A DNA stretch of 37,783 nucleotides, taken from NCBI GenBank assembly GCA_030824515.1, contig JAVBXN010000043.1, forward strand, positions 1 through 37,783, given 5' to 3'. Positions 26,792 through 35,492 of the stretch are shown here, one piece after another (position 1 is the stretch's first letter; every line of letters starts with the position of its first letter). This DNA is from Pelobacter sp. Lineage in GTDB: Bacteria; Desulfobacterota; Desulfuromonadia; Geobacterales; Pseudopelobacteraceae. Position numbers and translations under genes: made by a program. Under the pieces are notes generated by a model. That model saw only the letters and a program-made list of their open reading frames with translations, was not told the origin of the DNA and ran no database searches.

Positions 26792-27062
26792 CATCTCAAG
26801 CAATCCCTGCCCTACCCTTTATTAATCCTCCAACCGCTCCGCCAGCAGCTCAACGGTATGTTGCACCCTGATCGCCGAGCCATCCTGATCCAGGCCGCCC
26901 CTGATCTGCATCACGCAGCCGGGACAATCCATCGCCACAAGCGGGGCGCCGGTTTCCCTGATGTTGTGCAGCTTGCGCTTCAGGATCGGACCGGATATTT
27001 CCGGCAGCTTGATCGAGTAGGAGCCGCCCATGCCGCAGCACATGTCGCATTCGAACATCTCG
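26763..27062 (-). repeat. Direct repeat copy 2 (inside the intact lactate dehydrogenase gene)
   Basis: Partner of 22174-22473 in the same orientation. It comprises the terminator and the last 78 codons of the gene at 26822-28957. The right boundary lies within the coding sequence, where copy 1 diverges. Confidence 0.88.
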
Positions 27063-28957
27063 GTCAGTTCATATCCGGCCCTGTTCAAAAGTTCGCGCGG
27101 CTGCTCCGAAACCTTCAGGGTCCGTTTCAGGTGGCAGGAATCATGGTAGGTGATCTTGCCCAGTTTCTGGCCATCCTTGAGCGACAGGCGCCTCTGATCC
27201 ACCAGGCTCTTGACAAGGGTCGAAAAATCGACGGTTTTGGCGGCCAGTTCCCTGGCTTTCGGAATCCATTCGCTCTGCCCCAGGCTTTCAAAGGTGCTGA
27301 TGAATTCATGGTCCAGCGCCACGGTGCAGGTCGGGCAGGCTGAAACCACATACTGCACATCCTCGTCCAGCAGCGCCTTGATATTATCGATGGCGTTTCC
27401 GGCGGCCACCTCGTAGGCGCCGCTGTAGCGGGCCGGCGCGCCGCAGCAGGTCTGGTCCTGCGGGAAAACAACCTCGATGCCTGCCTTGTTGAGGACCTTA
27501 ACCAGTGATTCCCCCATCTCGGGATAGGCAAAGTCAATCAGGCAACCGGCGTAGAAGGCGGCTTTCTCCTTGAATTTAGGCTGTTTGATGTTTTTGAAGC
27601 GGTCGCGGAACGGTTCGCCGGCAATGGCCGGCAGGCTGCGGCCATCCGTCAGGTCGGCCAGGAACAGCGGCAGATGGCGGACGAACCTGCCGGAGGTGAA
27701 GGGTTTGCCGGCCAGCGAAGCCGCCCGCAGCATGCCATGGAAGAGGTGGCGGTTGTTGACCACGCTGTAGATCGCCTTCTGCATTAGCGGCAGCCCCTGA
27801 TCCTTGACCAGCCGCCGCCTGATCTCCATGATCAGCTCGGGTATGTCGATTTTTCCGGGGCAGACGTACTTGCAGGCTCCGCACTGGATGCAGAGCCCCT
27901 GGATATCCTCGGACTTCTTCAGTTCATCGAACCAGGCGGTCAGGATCGTGCCGATGCCGCCGGTGTAGACCTTGCCGAATACATGTCCTCCCACCAGGCG
28001 GAAGATCGGGCAGACATTCAGGCAGGAGGCGCAGCGGATGCACTGCAGCGCCTGCTTGAACTTGGGATCAGCCGCCATCTCGCTGCGGCGGTTGTCCATC
28101 AGGATGATGTGCAGATCCTTCAGCGAACCATCCGGGTTTGGAGTCGGGCCGGTGATGATCGAGACGTAGCTGGTCAAAAGCTGGGCCGTGGCGCTGCGCG
28201 GCAGCGCCTTCAGGATCGGGGCGATATCGGCGTAGCTGGCAACCAGCTTTTCGATTCCGACCAGAGCGACGTGGATTTTGGGCAGCGACGTGACCAGGCG
28301 GGCATTGCCCTCGTTGGTCATCAGTACGATGCTGCCAGTTTCGGCCACTGCGATGTTGCCGCCGGAGATGCCCATGTCGGCCTGCAGGAACATCGGCCGC
28401 AACCGCTCGCGTGCCACCTTGACCAGCCTGGGGATGTCGGAGGTCAGGCGCTCGTCAATTTCCTTGCTGAACAGGTCGGAGACCTCCTCCTTGGTCATGT
28501 GGATGGCCGGCATCACCATGTGCGAAGGGGTCTGGCCGGCCAGCTGGATGATCCATTCCCCCAGGTCGGTCTCTCCCACCGAAATGCCGGCCTTTTCCAG
28601 ATATGGGTTGAGATGGATTTCTTCGGTGGCCATGGACTTGGATTTGACGATACTCCTGACGCCGTTGTCCCGGGCCACTTTCAGGATGTATTCCCTGACC
28701 CTGGCCGGATCGCTGGTCCGGAAGACCTTGGCTCCGCGCGCCTCGGCGTTCCGGGCGAACTGTTCCGAAAGCTGGTCCAGGTGGGATGCGGCGTAGGATT
28801 TCAGTTCGGCGATCCGGCCGCGCAGCTCCTCGAAGTCGATCCCTTCATAGGCCTTGGCGCGGTTGACCTTGTAGGCCTCGGAAAACTTGCCCAGTGCCCC
28901 GGTCAGGTTGGCGTTGTTGACCGCCCTGTGGATGGATTCCTTGAATTCGTTTGACAT
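26822..28957 (-). CDS. Fused LutB-LutA type L-lactate dehydrogenase Fe-S subunit (LldF-LldE fusion)
   Basis: 711 residues from the ATG at 28955-28957, which shares one base with the LutC-like stop (TGATG, coupled translation); the open frame beyond this is only a shadow of that gene. Residues 60-290 are a LUD domain. Two ferredoxin-type sites follow: CIRCASCLNVCP (Cys306, 309, 312, 316) and CIQCGACKYVCP (Cys356, 359, 362, 366). Two CCG domains end the chain: CCGAPARYSG with ACPTC, then CDMCCGMGG with DCPGC. LutB and LutA are separate proteins in Bacillus, so this is a fusion. With the LutC-like partner it should oxidise L-lactate to pyruvate and pass electrons to the respiratory chain. Confidence 0.9.
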   Translation of the reverse strand: MSNEFKESIHRAVNNANLTGALGKFSEAYKVNRAKAYEGIDFEELRGRIAELKSYAASHLDQLSEQFARNAEARGAKVFRTSDPARVREYILKVARDNGVRSIVKSKSMATEEIHLNPYLEKAGISVGETDLGEWIIQLAGQTPSHMVMPAIHMTKEEVSDLFSKEIDERLTSDIPRLVKVARERLRPMFLQADMGISGGNIAVAETGSIVLMTNEGNARLVTSLPKIHVALVGIEKLVASYADIAPILKALPRSATAQLLTSYVSIITGPTPNPDGSLKDLHIILMDNRRSEMAADPKFKQALQCIRCASCLNVCPIFRLVGGHVFGKVYTGGIGTILTAWFDELKKSEDIQGLCIQCGACKYVCPGKIDIPELIMEIRRRLVKDQGLPLMQKAIYSVVNNRHLFHGMLRAASLAGKPFTSGRFVRHLPLFLADLTDGRSLPAIAGEPFRDRFKNIKQPKFKEKAAFYAGCLIDFAYPEMGESLVKVLNKAGIEVVFPQDQTCCGAPARYSGAYEVAAGNAIDNIKALLDEDVQYVVSACPTCTVALDHEFISTFESLGQSEWIPKARELAAKTVDFSTLVKSLVDQRRLSLKDGQKLGKITYHDSCHLKRTLKVSEQPRELLNRAGYELTEMFECDMCCGMGGSYSIKLPEISGPILKRKLHNIRETGAPLVAMDCPGCVMQIRGGLDQDGSAIRVQHTVELLAERLED

Positions 28958-29505
28958 CAGTTGCCACCTCCCAGCTCGTCGCAAAAAACAATGATCAGCC
29001 GCTCCGGTCCATGCACGCCGATGGTCAGCACCCGCTCGATATCCGCGGTGCGGCTTGGCCCGGTAATCATCGCAATGTAGGCGCTTGCCCCAGGGTGGAT
29101 TCTGGTCAGCAGGGTCGGCATATCGGCAAGGATGCCGGAGGTCGGGACCAGCGCAATGTGAATCGCGGGCAGCGAAGACACCAGGCGCTGGTCGATCGCG
29201 CTGGAATCCTGCACCAGCGTACCGGTATCCGCCAAGGCCCATTGCATCTGGCTGATGCCGAACTTCGCTTGCGCGGCCAGTTTCTGTGAAACGTCGAATT
29301 TCAACCCGGCAACTTCACTCAACGATTGACGGACGCTTCCACCCAGAAACGGGCAGTCGGCCCACAGAGCATGGGATTGTGGAACGTCATGCAGTCCCTC
29401 TCCTTTAAGAAAAGTGATTATGAACTCCAGCGTTGCCGCCCTGGTATCGAAACGATGCACTTCCGCGCTGACTCCTTCGGCCCTGGCCTTGAACTGTTCA
29501 TACAT
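28957..29505 (-). CDS. LutC/LldG-like LUD-domain protein
   Basis: 182 residues from the ATG at 29503-29505; GGGAG lies nine bases upstream, a better distance than for the in-frame GTG at 29509-29511. The LUD domain shows as MQWALADTGTLVQDSS, LPAIHIALVP and AYIAMITGPSRTADIE, with HGPERLIIVFCDE at the end. It is the small subunit of the LutABC/LldEFG lactate oxidation complex and overlaps the fused Fe-S subunit gene by one base. It is transcribed divergently from the permease gene at 29918, so one regulatory region of about 410 bases can serve both. Confidence 0.88.
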   Translation of the reverse strand: MYEQFKARAEGVSAEVHRFDTRAATLEFIITFLKGEGLHDVPQSHALWADCPFLGGSVRQSLSEVAGLKFDVSQKLAAQAKFGISQMQWALADTGTLVQDSSAIDQRLVSSLPAIHIALVPTSGILADMPTLLTRIHPGASAYIAMITGPSRTADIERVLTIGVHGPERLIIVFCDELGGGN

Positions 29506-29765
29506 ACTCACAGTCTCCCTTCACACATTGATTCCTGATGCTTTCTGAACAGCAAAATATTCCGTGATTCAATCGGACCCGCTAAATTCTTGCCCTGACA
29601 CGCTATTGAAAAAAGGTTTTATTACTGAAAATCAATCTGATCGGTACTGCAACGGATGTGTGACATTACAATCAATATGTATACTTGTAAAGCCACATTA
29701 CATCTCACCATAGATCAAGTTATATCCGCTTGTCAACAGCGTTTTTATACTCAACAAAAAAACTC

Positions 29766-29792
29766 TTGACAGGTTTTTTTAAAAAGGATAAT
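29766..29792 (+). promoter_or_regulatory. Candidate sigma-70 promoter for the lactate permease gene
   Basis: TTGACA at 29766-29771 and GATAAT at 29787-29792, 15 bases apart (short, but both boxes are close to consensus). The 29506-29917 gap is AT-rich and has no gene. A hairpin (AACCTGATT 29812-29820 with AATCAGGTT 29830-29838) follows in the leader. Confidence 0.45.
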
Positions 29793-29803
29793 TGGTAATA
29801 CAA
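29793..29803. promoter_or_regulatory. Candidate FadR/LldR-type GntR operator
   Basis: TGGTAATACAA matches the FadR-subfamily consensus TNGTNNNACNA exactly, and the near-palindrome continues into AATT and ATT on its flanks. It directly follows the candidate -10 box, a place where a repressor would block transcription. LldR and GlcC regulators of lactate and glycolate genes belong to this subfamily; none is encoded in the window. Confidence 0.45.
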
Positions 29804-29917
29804 ATTTACATAACCTGATTCTATTTTGAAATCAGGTTTGAGTTCATGCTTTCACCACAGGCGCAGTCATTAAAAATTACGGCAAATAAGCCTCACCATT
29901 GAAAGGAGAAATCAGCT

Positions 29918-31870
29918 ATGCCCTGGATTCAAACCTATACACCCGCAGGAGGCAGTCTCGGCCTGTCGGCGTTGATCGCCGCAGTCCCCCTGGTCGTCAT
30001 CTTCGTCTGCCTGGCCGTATTGAAGATGAAGGCACACAAGGCCGCTCCGCTGGCGGTCGCTTCGGCGCTTGCGATCGCAATAGCGGTCTGGGGCATGCCG
30101 GCCAAGCTGGCCGGTCTGGCATTCATGCAGGGCGCCGCCTTCGGCCTGTTCCCGGTTTTCTACATCGTGATAACGACCCTGTTCCTTTACAACATTACCG
30201 TCAAGGGTGGGCAGTTCGAGATCATCCGGGCCTCGCTGGCCGGCGTAACCGGCGACCGGCGCATCCAGGCACTGCTGATTGCTTTCTGCTTCGGTGCATT
30301 TATAGAGGGCGCCGCCGGATTCGGCACGCCGGTGGCCATAGCCGGAGCGACACTGGTCGGACTCGGCTTCCGCCCGCTGTACGCCGCCGGGGTCTGCCTG
30401 ATCGCCAACACAGCGCCGGTTGCCTTCGGCGCCATCGGTATTCCGGTGGTGGCCCTGGCCGGCGTGATGGGCTACGGCGATGACGGCATGATGAAACTCT
30501 CCACCATGGTCGGCCGCCAGCTGCCGTTCATCTCGGTAGTGATTCCGTTCTACGTAATCATGATCATGGTCGGCTGGAAAAAAACCATCGAGGTGCTGCC
30601 GGCCATCATCGTCTGCGGTGTCACCTTCGCCGTTTCCCAATGGGCAACCGCCAGCTACCTGGGACCGTATCTTCCGGATATCACCGCCTCACTGGCATCG
30701 ATGGTGGCGCTGGTGGCCCTGCTTCAGGTCTGGCAGCCCAGGGAAAACTATGTCTTTGACCATGAAACGCACAGCGGCTCGAAAGAGCAGCACCATTACA
30801 CCGTGGCCGAGGTATTCCGCGCCTGGGCCCCCTACCTGGCCCTGACCGTGATGGTGCTTCTGTGGGGCATCCCATCGATCAAGGCACAACTCGATAAAAG
30901 CAAGGTTGTAATCACCGTGGCGGGACTCGACAACATGATCGTCAAGAAGGTTTCCAAGCCGGAAGACGGGCTGAAGAAGATTTCAACCGTACAGGTCGAA
31001 GTTGACAAGCTGCTGGCCGTGTTGCCTGCGAGCGAACCGAAACTGGCCGCAGCCGTCACCATGCTGAACGATTTACGGGCACTCGAAGACAGCTTCGTGG
31101 CGGTAGAGCAGGGCTTGATCGGTAAAGGCGCACTGCTTGCTGATGATCGATATGCCGGATTCAACGCCATCTCGAAAAAGAACGCTGATATCCAAAAGCT
31201 GGTCAAGGACGATCTGGAAAAGAACAGGATCGTGGCCAAGGACCAGTTCAAGGCGCTGGGCAAAGCCGTGACCGATCAAGTCCCGGCCAAACTGCCGGCC
31301 AAGTACAACTTCAACTTCATGTCCGCCGCCGGCACCGCGATCCTGATCGCCGCCTTCCTGTCGGCACTGATCTGCGGTGTCGGATTCGGCGACGTTTTCA
31401 AAATTGCCGGCAAGACCCTCTATGACATGCGTTTCCCGGCGGTAACCGTGGCGTCGGTGCTTGGTCTGGCATATGTCATGAACGCCTCGGGCATGACCAA
31501 CTGCCTGGGCCTGGTCTTCACCAAGACCGGCCACTGGTTCCCGTTCATCGCACCGTTTCTGGGTTGGCTGGGTGTTTTCCTGACCGGTTCCGACACCTCC
31601 AGCAATGTCCTCTTCGGCGGACTGCAGAAAGCCACCGCCGAACAACTGGGGCTGAATCCGATCCTGACCGGCGCGGCCAACACCAGCGGCGGCGTCATGG
31701 GCAAGATGATCTCCCCCCAATCACTGGCCGTGGCCACCGCCGCCTGCGGTATGGTCGGCGAGGAAGGCACCCTGTTCCGCTTCACCCTCAAGCATTCCAT
31801 ATTTCTGACGGTAATTGTTGGAGTGATTGTGTATCTGCAGGCCTATTACCTGCAATGGATGATACCGTAA
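29918..31870 (+). CDS. lldP: L-lactate permease, LctP/LldP family, with an extra insert
   Basis: 650 residues, against about 550 for E. coli LldP. AAGGAG lies nine bases before the ATG. The core has more than ten membrane segments and family signatures: FGAFIEGAAGFGTPVAI, NTAPVAFGAIGIP, FLGWLGVFLTGSDTSSN and GKMISPQSLAVA, ending LQAYYLQWMIP. It should import lactate (possibly glycolate) with protons across the inner membrane. The region between residues 320 and 460 is hydrophilic and probably helical, about 95 residues longer than in E. coli; its role is unknown. The flanking dehydrogenase genes support the substrate assignment. Confidence 0.93.
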   Translation: MPWIQTYTPAGGSLGLSALIAAVPLVVIFVCLAVLKMKAHKAAPLAVASALAIAIAVWGMPAKLAGLAFMQGAAFGLFPVFYIVITTLFLYNITVKGGQFEIIRASLAGVTGDRRIQALLIAFCFGAFIEGAAGFGTPVAIAGATLVGLGFRPLYAAGVCLIANTAPVAFGAIGIPVVALAGVMGYGDDGMMKLSTMVGRQLPFISVVIPFYVIMIMVGWKKTIEVLPAIIVCGVTFAVSQWATASYLGPYLPDITASLASMVALVALLQVWQPRENYVFDHETHSGSKEQHHYTVAEVFRAWAPYLALTVMVLLWGIPSIKAQLDKSKVVITVAGLDNMIVKKVSKPEDGLKKISTVQVEVDKLLAVLPASEPKLAAAVTMLNDLRALEDSFVAVEQGLIGKGALLADDRYAGFNAISKKNADIQKLVKDDLEKNRIVAKDQFKALGKAVTDQVPAKLPAKYNFNFMSAAGTAILIAAFLSALICGVGFGDVFKIAGKTLYDMRFPAVTVASVLGLAYVMNASGMTNCLGLVFTKTGHWFPFIAPFLGWLGVFLTGSDTSSNVLFGGLQKATAEQLGLNPILTGAANTSGGVMGKMISPQSLAVATAACGMVGEEGTLFRFTLKHSIFLTVIVGVIVYLQAYYLQWMIP

Positions 31871-31884
31871 AAAACAGATGTCAA

Positions 31885-31943
31885 TGTAGGGGCGGCCCTT
31901 GCGGCCGCCCCAGACAGGGCAACCGCAAGGGATTGCCCCTACA
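31885..31943. repeat. REP-like palindromic element between permease and flavoprotein genes
   Basis: The outer arms TGTAGGGGC and GCCCCTACA are exact complements. Inside are GGCGGCCC/GGGCCGCC-type pairs and a second stem, GGGCAACC-GCAA-GGGATTGCCC. It fills most of the 82-base gap after the permease gene, and its 3' end runs straight into the AGGAGG ribosome site of the next gene. The folded RNA could protect or attenuate the transcript. Confidence 0.7.
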
Positions 31944-31952
31944 GGAGGCCCC

Positions 31953-33326
31953 ATGGAACCATCATTCATAAAAGAGCTGCAAAACATCGTCGGCGGGCAG
32001 TACACGCTGACTGACAGGGAGTCCCTGGCGGTCTATGGCTACGACTCCACCCCGGAGATCGAGAGCGTACCCGGTGCGGTGCTGCTGCCCGGTTCCAGCG
32101 AAGAGATCATCCGTATCATGCGCCTCTGCCACGAGGCCGGCATCACCGTCACCCCGCGCGGCTCCGGCACCAACCTTTCGGGCGGATCTCTGTCTCACAA
32201 CAGCGGCATCGTGCTGCAGACCAGCCGTTTGAACCGCATCATCGAAGTTGATGAAGAGAACCTGACCGCCACGGTCGAACCGGGGGTGATCACCAGTGCG
32301 CTGCACCGCGAAGTCGAAGCGCGCGGCCTGTTCTATCCTCCTGACCCCGGCAGCATGAACATCTCCACCATGGGCGGCAACGTGGCCGAGAATTCCGGCG
32401 GTCTGCGCGGCCTGAAGTATGGCGTTACCGCCGACTACGTGATGGGGCTGGAAACGGTTCTGGCGGACGGCGATCTGCTCCGCACCGGCGGCAAGGTGGT
32501 CAAGGACGTGGCCGGTTACAGCCTCAACCCGCTGCTGGTTTCATCTGAAGGGACGCTGGGATTCTTCACCGGCATCACCGTCAAGCTGATTCCCAGGCCG
32601 CAAGGCAAGATCACCATGCTGGCCCACTTCCCGGTGCTGCAGGACGCCGCCCTGGCGGTCTCAGCCATCATTGCCGCCAAGGTGATCCCGGCCACGCTGG
32701 AATTCCTGGACAAGGTCACCATCAAGTGTGTCGAGGATTACGCCCACGTCGGACTGCCGCTGGATGTGGACGCGGTGCTCCTGATCGAGGTGGACGGGCA
32801 TCCGGTGGTGATCGCCGAGGAAGCAGCTAGCGTAGCCGAGATCTGCGGGAAGCATCGCTGTTCCTTCTTTCAGACTGCACAGAACCCGGCTGAAGCGTTC
32901 AAGCTGACCGAGGCACGGCGTACAGCCCTTTCTGCCCTGGCCCGTCTCAAGCCGACCACCATCCTGGAGGACGCCACCGTTCCCCGCAGCTGCATAGCCG
33001 CGATGCTGAAGGTAATCCAGGATTCGGCCAGGAAGTATAACGTGACCATCGGAACCTTCGGCCACGCTGGCGATGGCAACCTGCACCCGACCTGCCTTAC
33101 GGACGAGCGGGATAAGGACGAGATCAAGCGGGCCCACGCCGCCTTCGCCGAGATCTTCGACGCCGCCATCGCCATGGGCGGCACCATCACCGGCGAGCAT
33201 GGTGTTGGTCTGGCCAAGAAGAAGTACCTGCCCAAGCTGGTGGGCGAATCGGGCATCCGGGTCATGCGCGGCATCAAGCAGGCCTTCGATCCGAAGGGGA
33301 TCTTGAATCCTGGGAAGATTTTCTAG
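31953..33326 (+). CDS. GlcD/Dld-type FAD-linked 2-hydroxyacid dehydrogenase
   Basis: 457 residues from the ATG at 31953; AGGAGG lies four bases upstream, and the longer frame to 31899 would run through the REP-like element. Residues 35-215 are the FAD_binding_4 domain (VTPRGSGTNLSGGS, then GGNVAENSGGLRGLKYG). Residues 215-457 are the FAD-oxidase C-terminal domain with FGHAGDGNLHP and GEHGVGLAKKKYL. Members oxidise D-lactate or glycolate. Pairing with a GlcF-like Fe-S protein and a lactate permease suggests a D-lactate or glycolate dehydrogenase that feeds the quinone pool; the sequence does not decide between the two substrates. Confidence 0.9.
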   Translation: MEPSFIKELQNIVGGQYTLTDRESLAVYGYDSTPEIESVPGAVLLPGSSEEIIRIMRLCHEAGITVTPRGSGTNLSGGSLSHNSGIVLQTSRLNRIIEVDEENLTATVEPGVITSALHREVEARGLFYPPDPGSMNISTMGGNVAENSGGLRGLKYGVTADYVMGLETVLADGDLLRTGGKVVKDVAGYSLNPLLVSSEGTLGFFTGITVKLIPRPQGKITMLAHFPVLQDAALAVSAIIAAKVIPATLEFLDKVTIKCVEDYAHVGLPLDVDAVLLIEVDGHPVVIAEEAASVAEICGKHRCSFFQTAQNPAEAFKLTEARRTALSALARLKPTTILEDATVPRSCIAAMLKVIQDSARKYNVTIGTFGHAGDGNLHPTCLTDERDKDEIKRAHAAFAEIFDAAIAMGGTITGEHGVGLAKKKYLPKLVGESGIRVMRGIKQAFDPKGILNPGKIF

Positions 33327-33340
33327 ACTTCGATTACATT

Positions 33341-33433
33341 CCTCACCCTTCAAGGGGGAGGTTAGGAGGGGGATGGGGGATTATGCCACGAGAACCCCAT
33401 CCCCACCCCAGCCCTCCCCTTGAAGGAGAGGGA
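33341..33433. repeat. Imperfect palindromic repeat between flavoprotein and Fe-S genes
   Basis: A G-rich left arm (CTTCAAGG, GGGAGG, GGGGATGGGG) is mirrored by a C-rich right arm (CCCCATCCCC, CCCTCCCC, TTGAAG). The arms lie on either side of a loop around 33380-33393. It resembles dispersed REP/BIME-type elements and fills the gap between the two genes. The right arm ends in GGAGAGGGAGGAG, which may help ribosome binding for the next gene. Confidence 0.65.
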
Positions 33434-33451
33434 GGAGTAAAGGGACTATAT

Positions 33452-34702
33452 ATGGACTACGTCAAACTGATCAATTGCATGCGCTGCGGGATGTGCCTGC
33501 CGGCCTGCCCTACCTACCGGGAAACCTTCCTGGAGACGGCGTCTCCTCGCGGGCGGGTGGCACTGGTGCGCAAGCTGCAGGAAGGTGAGCTGGACCAGTC
33601 CGAGCGTCTGCTGGAATACCTTTCGCTCTGCCTGGACTGCCAGGCCTGCGCTTCGGCCTGCCCCTGCGGAGTCAATGCCGGCGAACTGGTGGCCGAGTTC
33701 ACCTGCGAACGCAAGGAAGGGGTCGAAATGGGCTTCATGGAGGATCTGATCCTGCGCAAGCTGGTGCCGCATCCCGACCGGCTGGAGAGTTCGCTGGTTC
33801 CGATGCGTATCTACCAGAGGAGCGGCCTGCAGAAACTGGTCAGAAAACTCGGCATCCTCAAGATGTTCCCCAGACCTCTGGAACGGATGGAAGGGCTACT
33901 GCCGGAACTGCCCGCCAGACCGCTACGACAGGAGATCCAGGAGATTACACCTGCTGAAGGTATCGAGCGGGGAACGGTCGGCTTCTTTCTGGGCTGCGTG
34001 ATGAGCCTGATCTTCTCCGATGCCAGCCGGGCCACGATCAAGCTGCTATCCTCGCTGGGCTACCGTGTCATAACCCCCCGAAACCAGGTCTGCTGCGGAG
34101 CGCCCAACATGCTGGGCGGCGACATGGCCGGCTTGAAAGAGGCGGCCCATACCAACATCGACATTTTCGGCGGTCACGAGGTTGATTTCATCGTCACCGA
34201 CTGCGGAGGTTGCGGGGCCGAGCTGAAAAGATACGGGCATCATCTGGGTGGCTACGATGCCGCTGAGAGCTTCAGTGGCAAAGTGCGTGACATATCACAG
34301 GTGCTGGCGCTGCACGCCGATGAATTACGAGCCAGACTGAAGCCTCTGCCTTTGAAAGTTACCTGGCACGACCCCTGCCACATAGCCCACTGCCAGGGCA
34401 TCCGCAAGGAACCGCGCGATCTTCTGAAACTTGTGCCCGGAATCGATTACCGGGAGCTTGAAGCAGCCGATGCATGTTGCGGCAGCGCCGGCACCTACAA
34501 CATAGAGCGCCCGGAAATGTCCGACCGTATCCTCAAGCGCAAGCTGGACACGATCCAGGCCAGCGGGGCCGAGGTACTGGTTACCGGCAATCCCGGCTGC
34601 CTGCTGCAGCTCAAAAAGGGTCTGGCCGATCATCTGCCGGATGTCAGGATCATGCATCTGACCGAAATTCTGGTTAGGAGCATGAACGTGCAGCCGGATT
34701 AA
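33452..34702 (+). CDS. GlcF/LldE-type Fe-S oxidoreductase with two CCG domains
   Basis: 416 residues from the ATG at 33452, seven bases after AAAGGG; the longer frame to 33383 would translate the palindrome. Two ferredoxin sites open the chain: CMRCGMCLPACP (Cys9, 12, 15, 19) and CLDCQACASACP (Cys60, 63, 66, 70). Two CCG domains follow: CCGAPNMLGG with DCGGCGAEL, then CCGSAGTYN with GNPGCLLQL. This is the architecture of glycolate oxidase subunit GlcF. It should take electrons from the adjacent GlcD-like flavoprotein and pass them to the membrane chain. Position and spacing indicate one operon with the permease and flavoprotein genes. Confidence 0.9.
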   Translation: MDYVKLINCMRCGMCLPACPTYRETFLETASPRGRVALVRKLQEGELDQSERLLEYLSLCLDCQACASACPCGVNAGELVAEFTCERKEGVEMGFMEDLILRKLVPHPDRLESSLVPMRIYQRSGLQKLVRKLGILKMFPRPLERMEGLLPELPARPLRQEIQEITPAEGIERGTVGFFLGCVMSLIFSDASRATIKLLSSLGYRVITPRNQVCCGAPNMLGGDMAGLKEAAHTNIDIFGGHEVDFIVTDCGGCGAELKRYGHHLGGYDAAESFSGKVRDISQVLALHADELRARLKPLPLKVTWHDPCHIAHCQGIRKEPRDLLKLVPGIDYRELEAADACCGSAGTYNIERPEMSDRILKRKLDTIQASGAEVLVTGNPGCLLQLKKGLADHLPDVRIMHLTEILVRSMNVQPD

Positions 34703-34730
34703 GTAATACCTATTCAGAACAAAGAGGATC

Positions 34731-35054
34731 TCAAGGCGGTGAGCTGTACCGGTTCTTATGTATATCTACCGGGGAAAGAGTAAAGCGGCCAGAGATCAAA
34801 ACATTACGCATCCAGATCCAGCGGGCTTTTCGTTCAACCGCATCATCCAGAAACACCCCGTCATACCCCACCACCAGATCCCGGTCATGCAACTCACCCA
34901 CGGCATTTATCTGCCGCTTCAGCTCAGGCAGAATAGCCTCCGGTATTGGCACGGTACGATCCTTCTTCCCCTTGCCATGGATAGTCAGTTTCCCTGCATC
35001 GAAATTAAAATCCCGCACCTGCAGCTGCAGGCACTCGATCATTCGAGCCTTCAT
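34731..35054 (-). pseudogene. Integron integrase (IntI) fragment
   Basis: 107 codons whose reading matches the middle of integron integrases: RMIECLQLQVRDFNFDAG, then GKGKKDRTVPIPE and LPELKRQI, then LHDRDLVVGYDGVFLDDA and VERK. Next comes a WIW...LTLSP-like tail corresponding to the IntI-specific insert region. The stop falls before the expected RRYHLH region, so the catalytic HxxR and tyrosine are missing. A TAG stands about 15 bases upstream of the ATG, so the N-terminal half is lost too. It points away from the cassettes at 35426-37426, as in ordinary integrons. The enzyme cannot be active. Confidence 0.78.
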
Positions 35055-35425
35055 ATACCGCAGAAACAGCTATCTGTCCTTCCTGCATCTTGAAGTAGAG
35101 AGATACACTGTGGAAAGCGGCACGGCATTTTTCCTCACTTTGTAGTACAGATAACCGGGGGACAACAATGATGCAGGCAAGACAGATCATTGCCGCGTTC
35201 ACACTACCGGTGCGCCCACAGTCTCGAAAACGACTATCCGATACCGGACAAAAGCGGAAATGCCTTCAGCAGATCACACCGAAAACGTCAAAAGAGCTGC
35301 CTGACATGACACATTCTTTCAATATTGCCATTGAAACTGTCTTATTCTCCGAGTACTATCCCCACAGAAGCACTGAGAAATCCCGATAAAAATCCAGACA
35401 GCGGCAACAAAGCCGAGAGGGTCAA
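35055..35425. other. Non-coding stretch between the integrase remnant and the first attC
   Basis: No convincing gene was found. A 73-codon frame at 35168-35389 (MMQARQIIAAF...) has no clear ribosome site and no recognisable family; it could be the leftover of an older cassette. An attI site would be expected here, but I could not identify one. Confidence 0.4.
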
Positions 35426-35492
35426 GTTCAACTTGACTTTATGTGGTGGCTCCGCTGCGCTACGCACCGCATAAACTCTTAACTTGTTGAGT
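35426..35492 (+). other. attC-like recombination site 1
   Basis: GTTCAAC (35426-35432) fits RYYYAAC, and GTTGAGT (35486-35492) fits GTTRRRY. Between them, TTATG/CATAA and GGTG/CACC pair around a loop at 35449-35464, giving the imperfect hairpin expected of attC. It lies directly before the HEAT-like gene. No matching 5' end (GTTGAAC) of an upstream cassette was found, so the preceding cassette is probably damaged. Confidence 0.65.

Noticed and set aside
28958..29242. N-terminal extension of the fused lactate dehydrogenase frame
   Set aside because: These 95 codons are an Arg/Pro/Gly-rich shadow of the overlapping LutC-like gene. The ATG at 28957 is at the correct domain edge and in a TGATG coupling.
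35168..35389. 73-codon plus-strand frame near the integron
   Set aside because: It has no ribosome site, no domain and no cassette boundary at its 5' end, so it is not listed as a gene.
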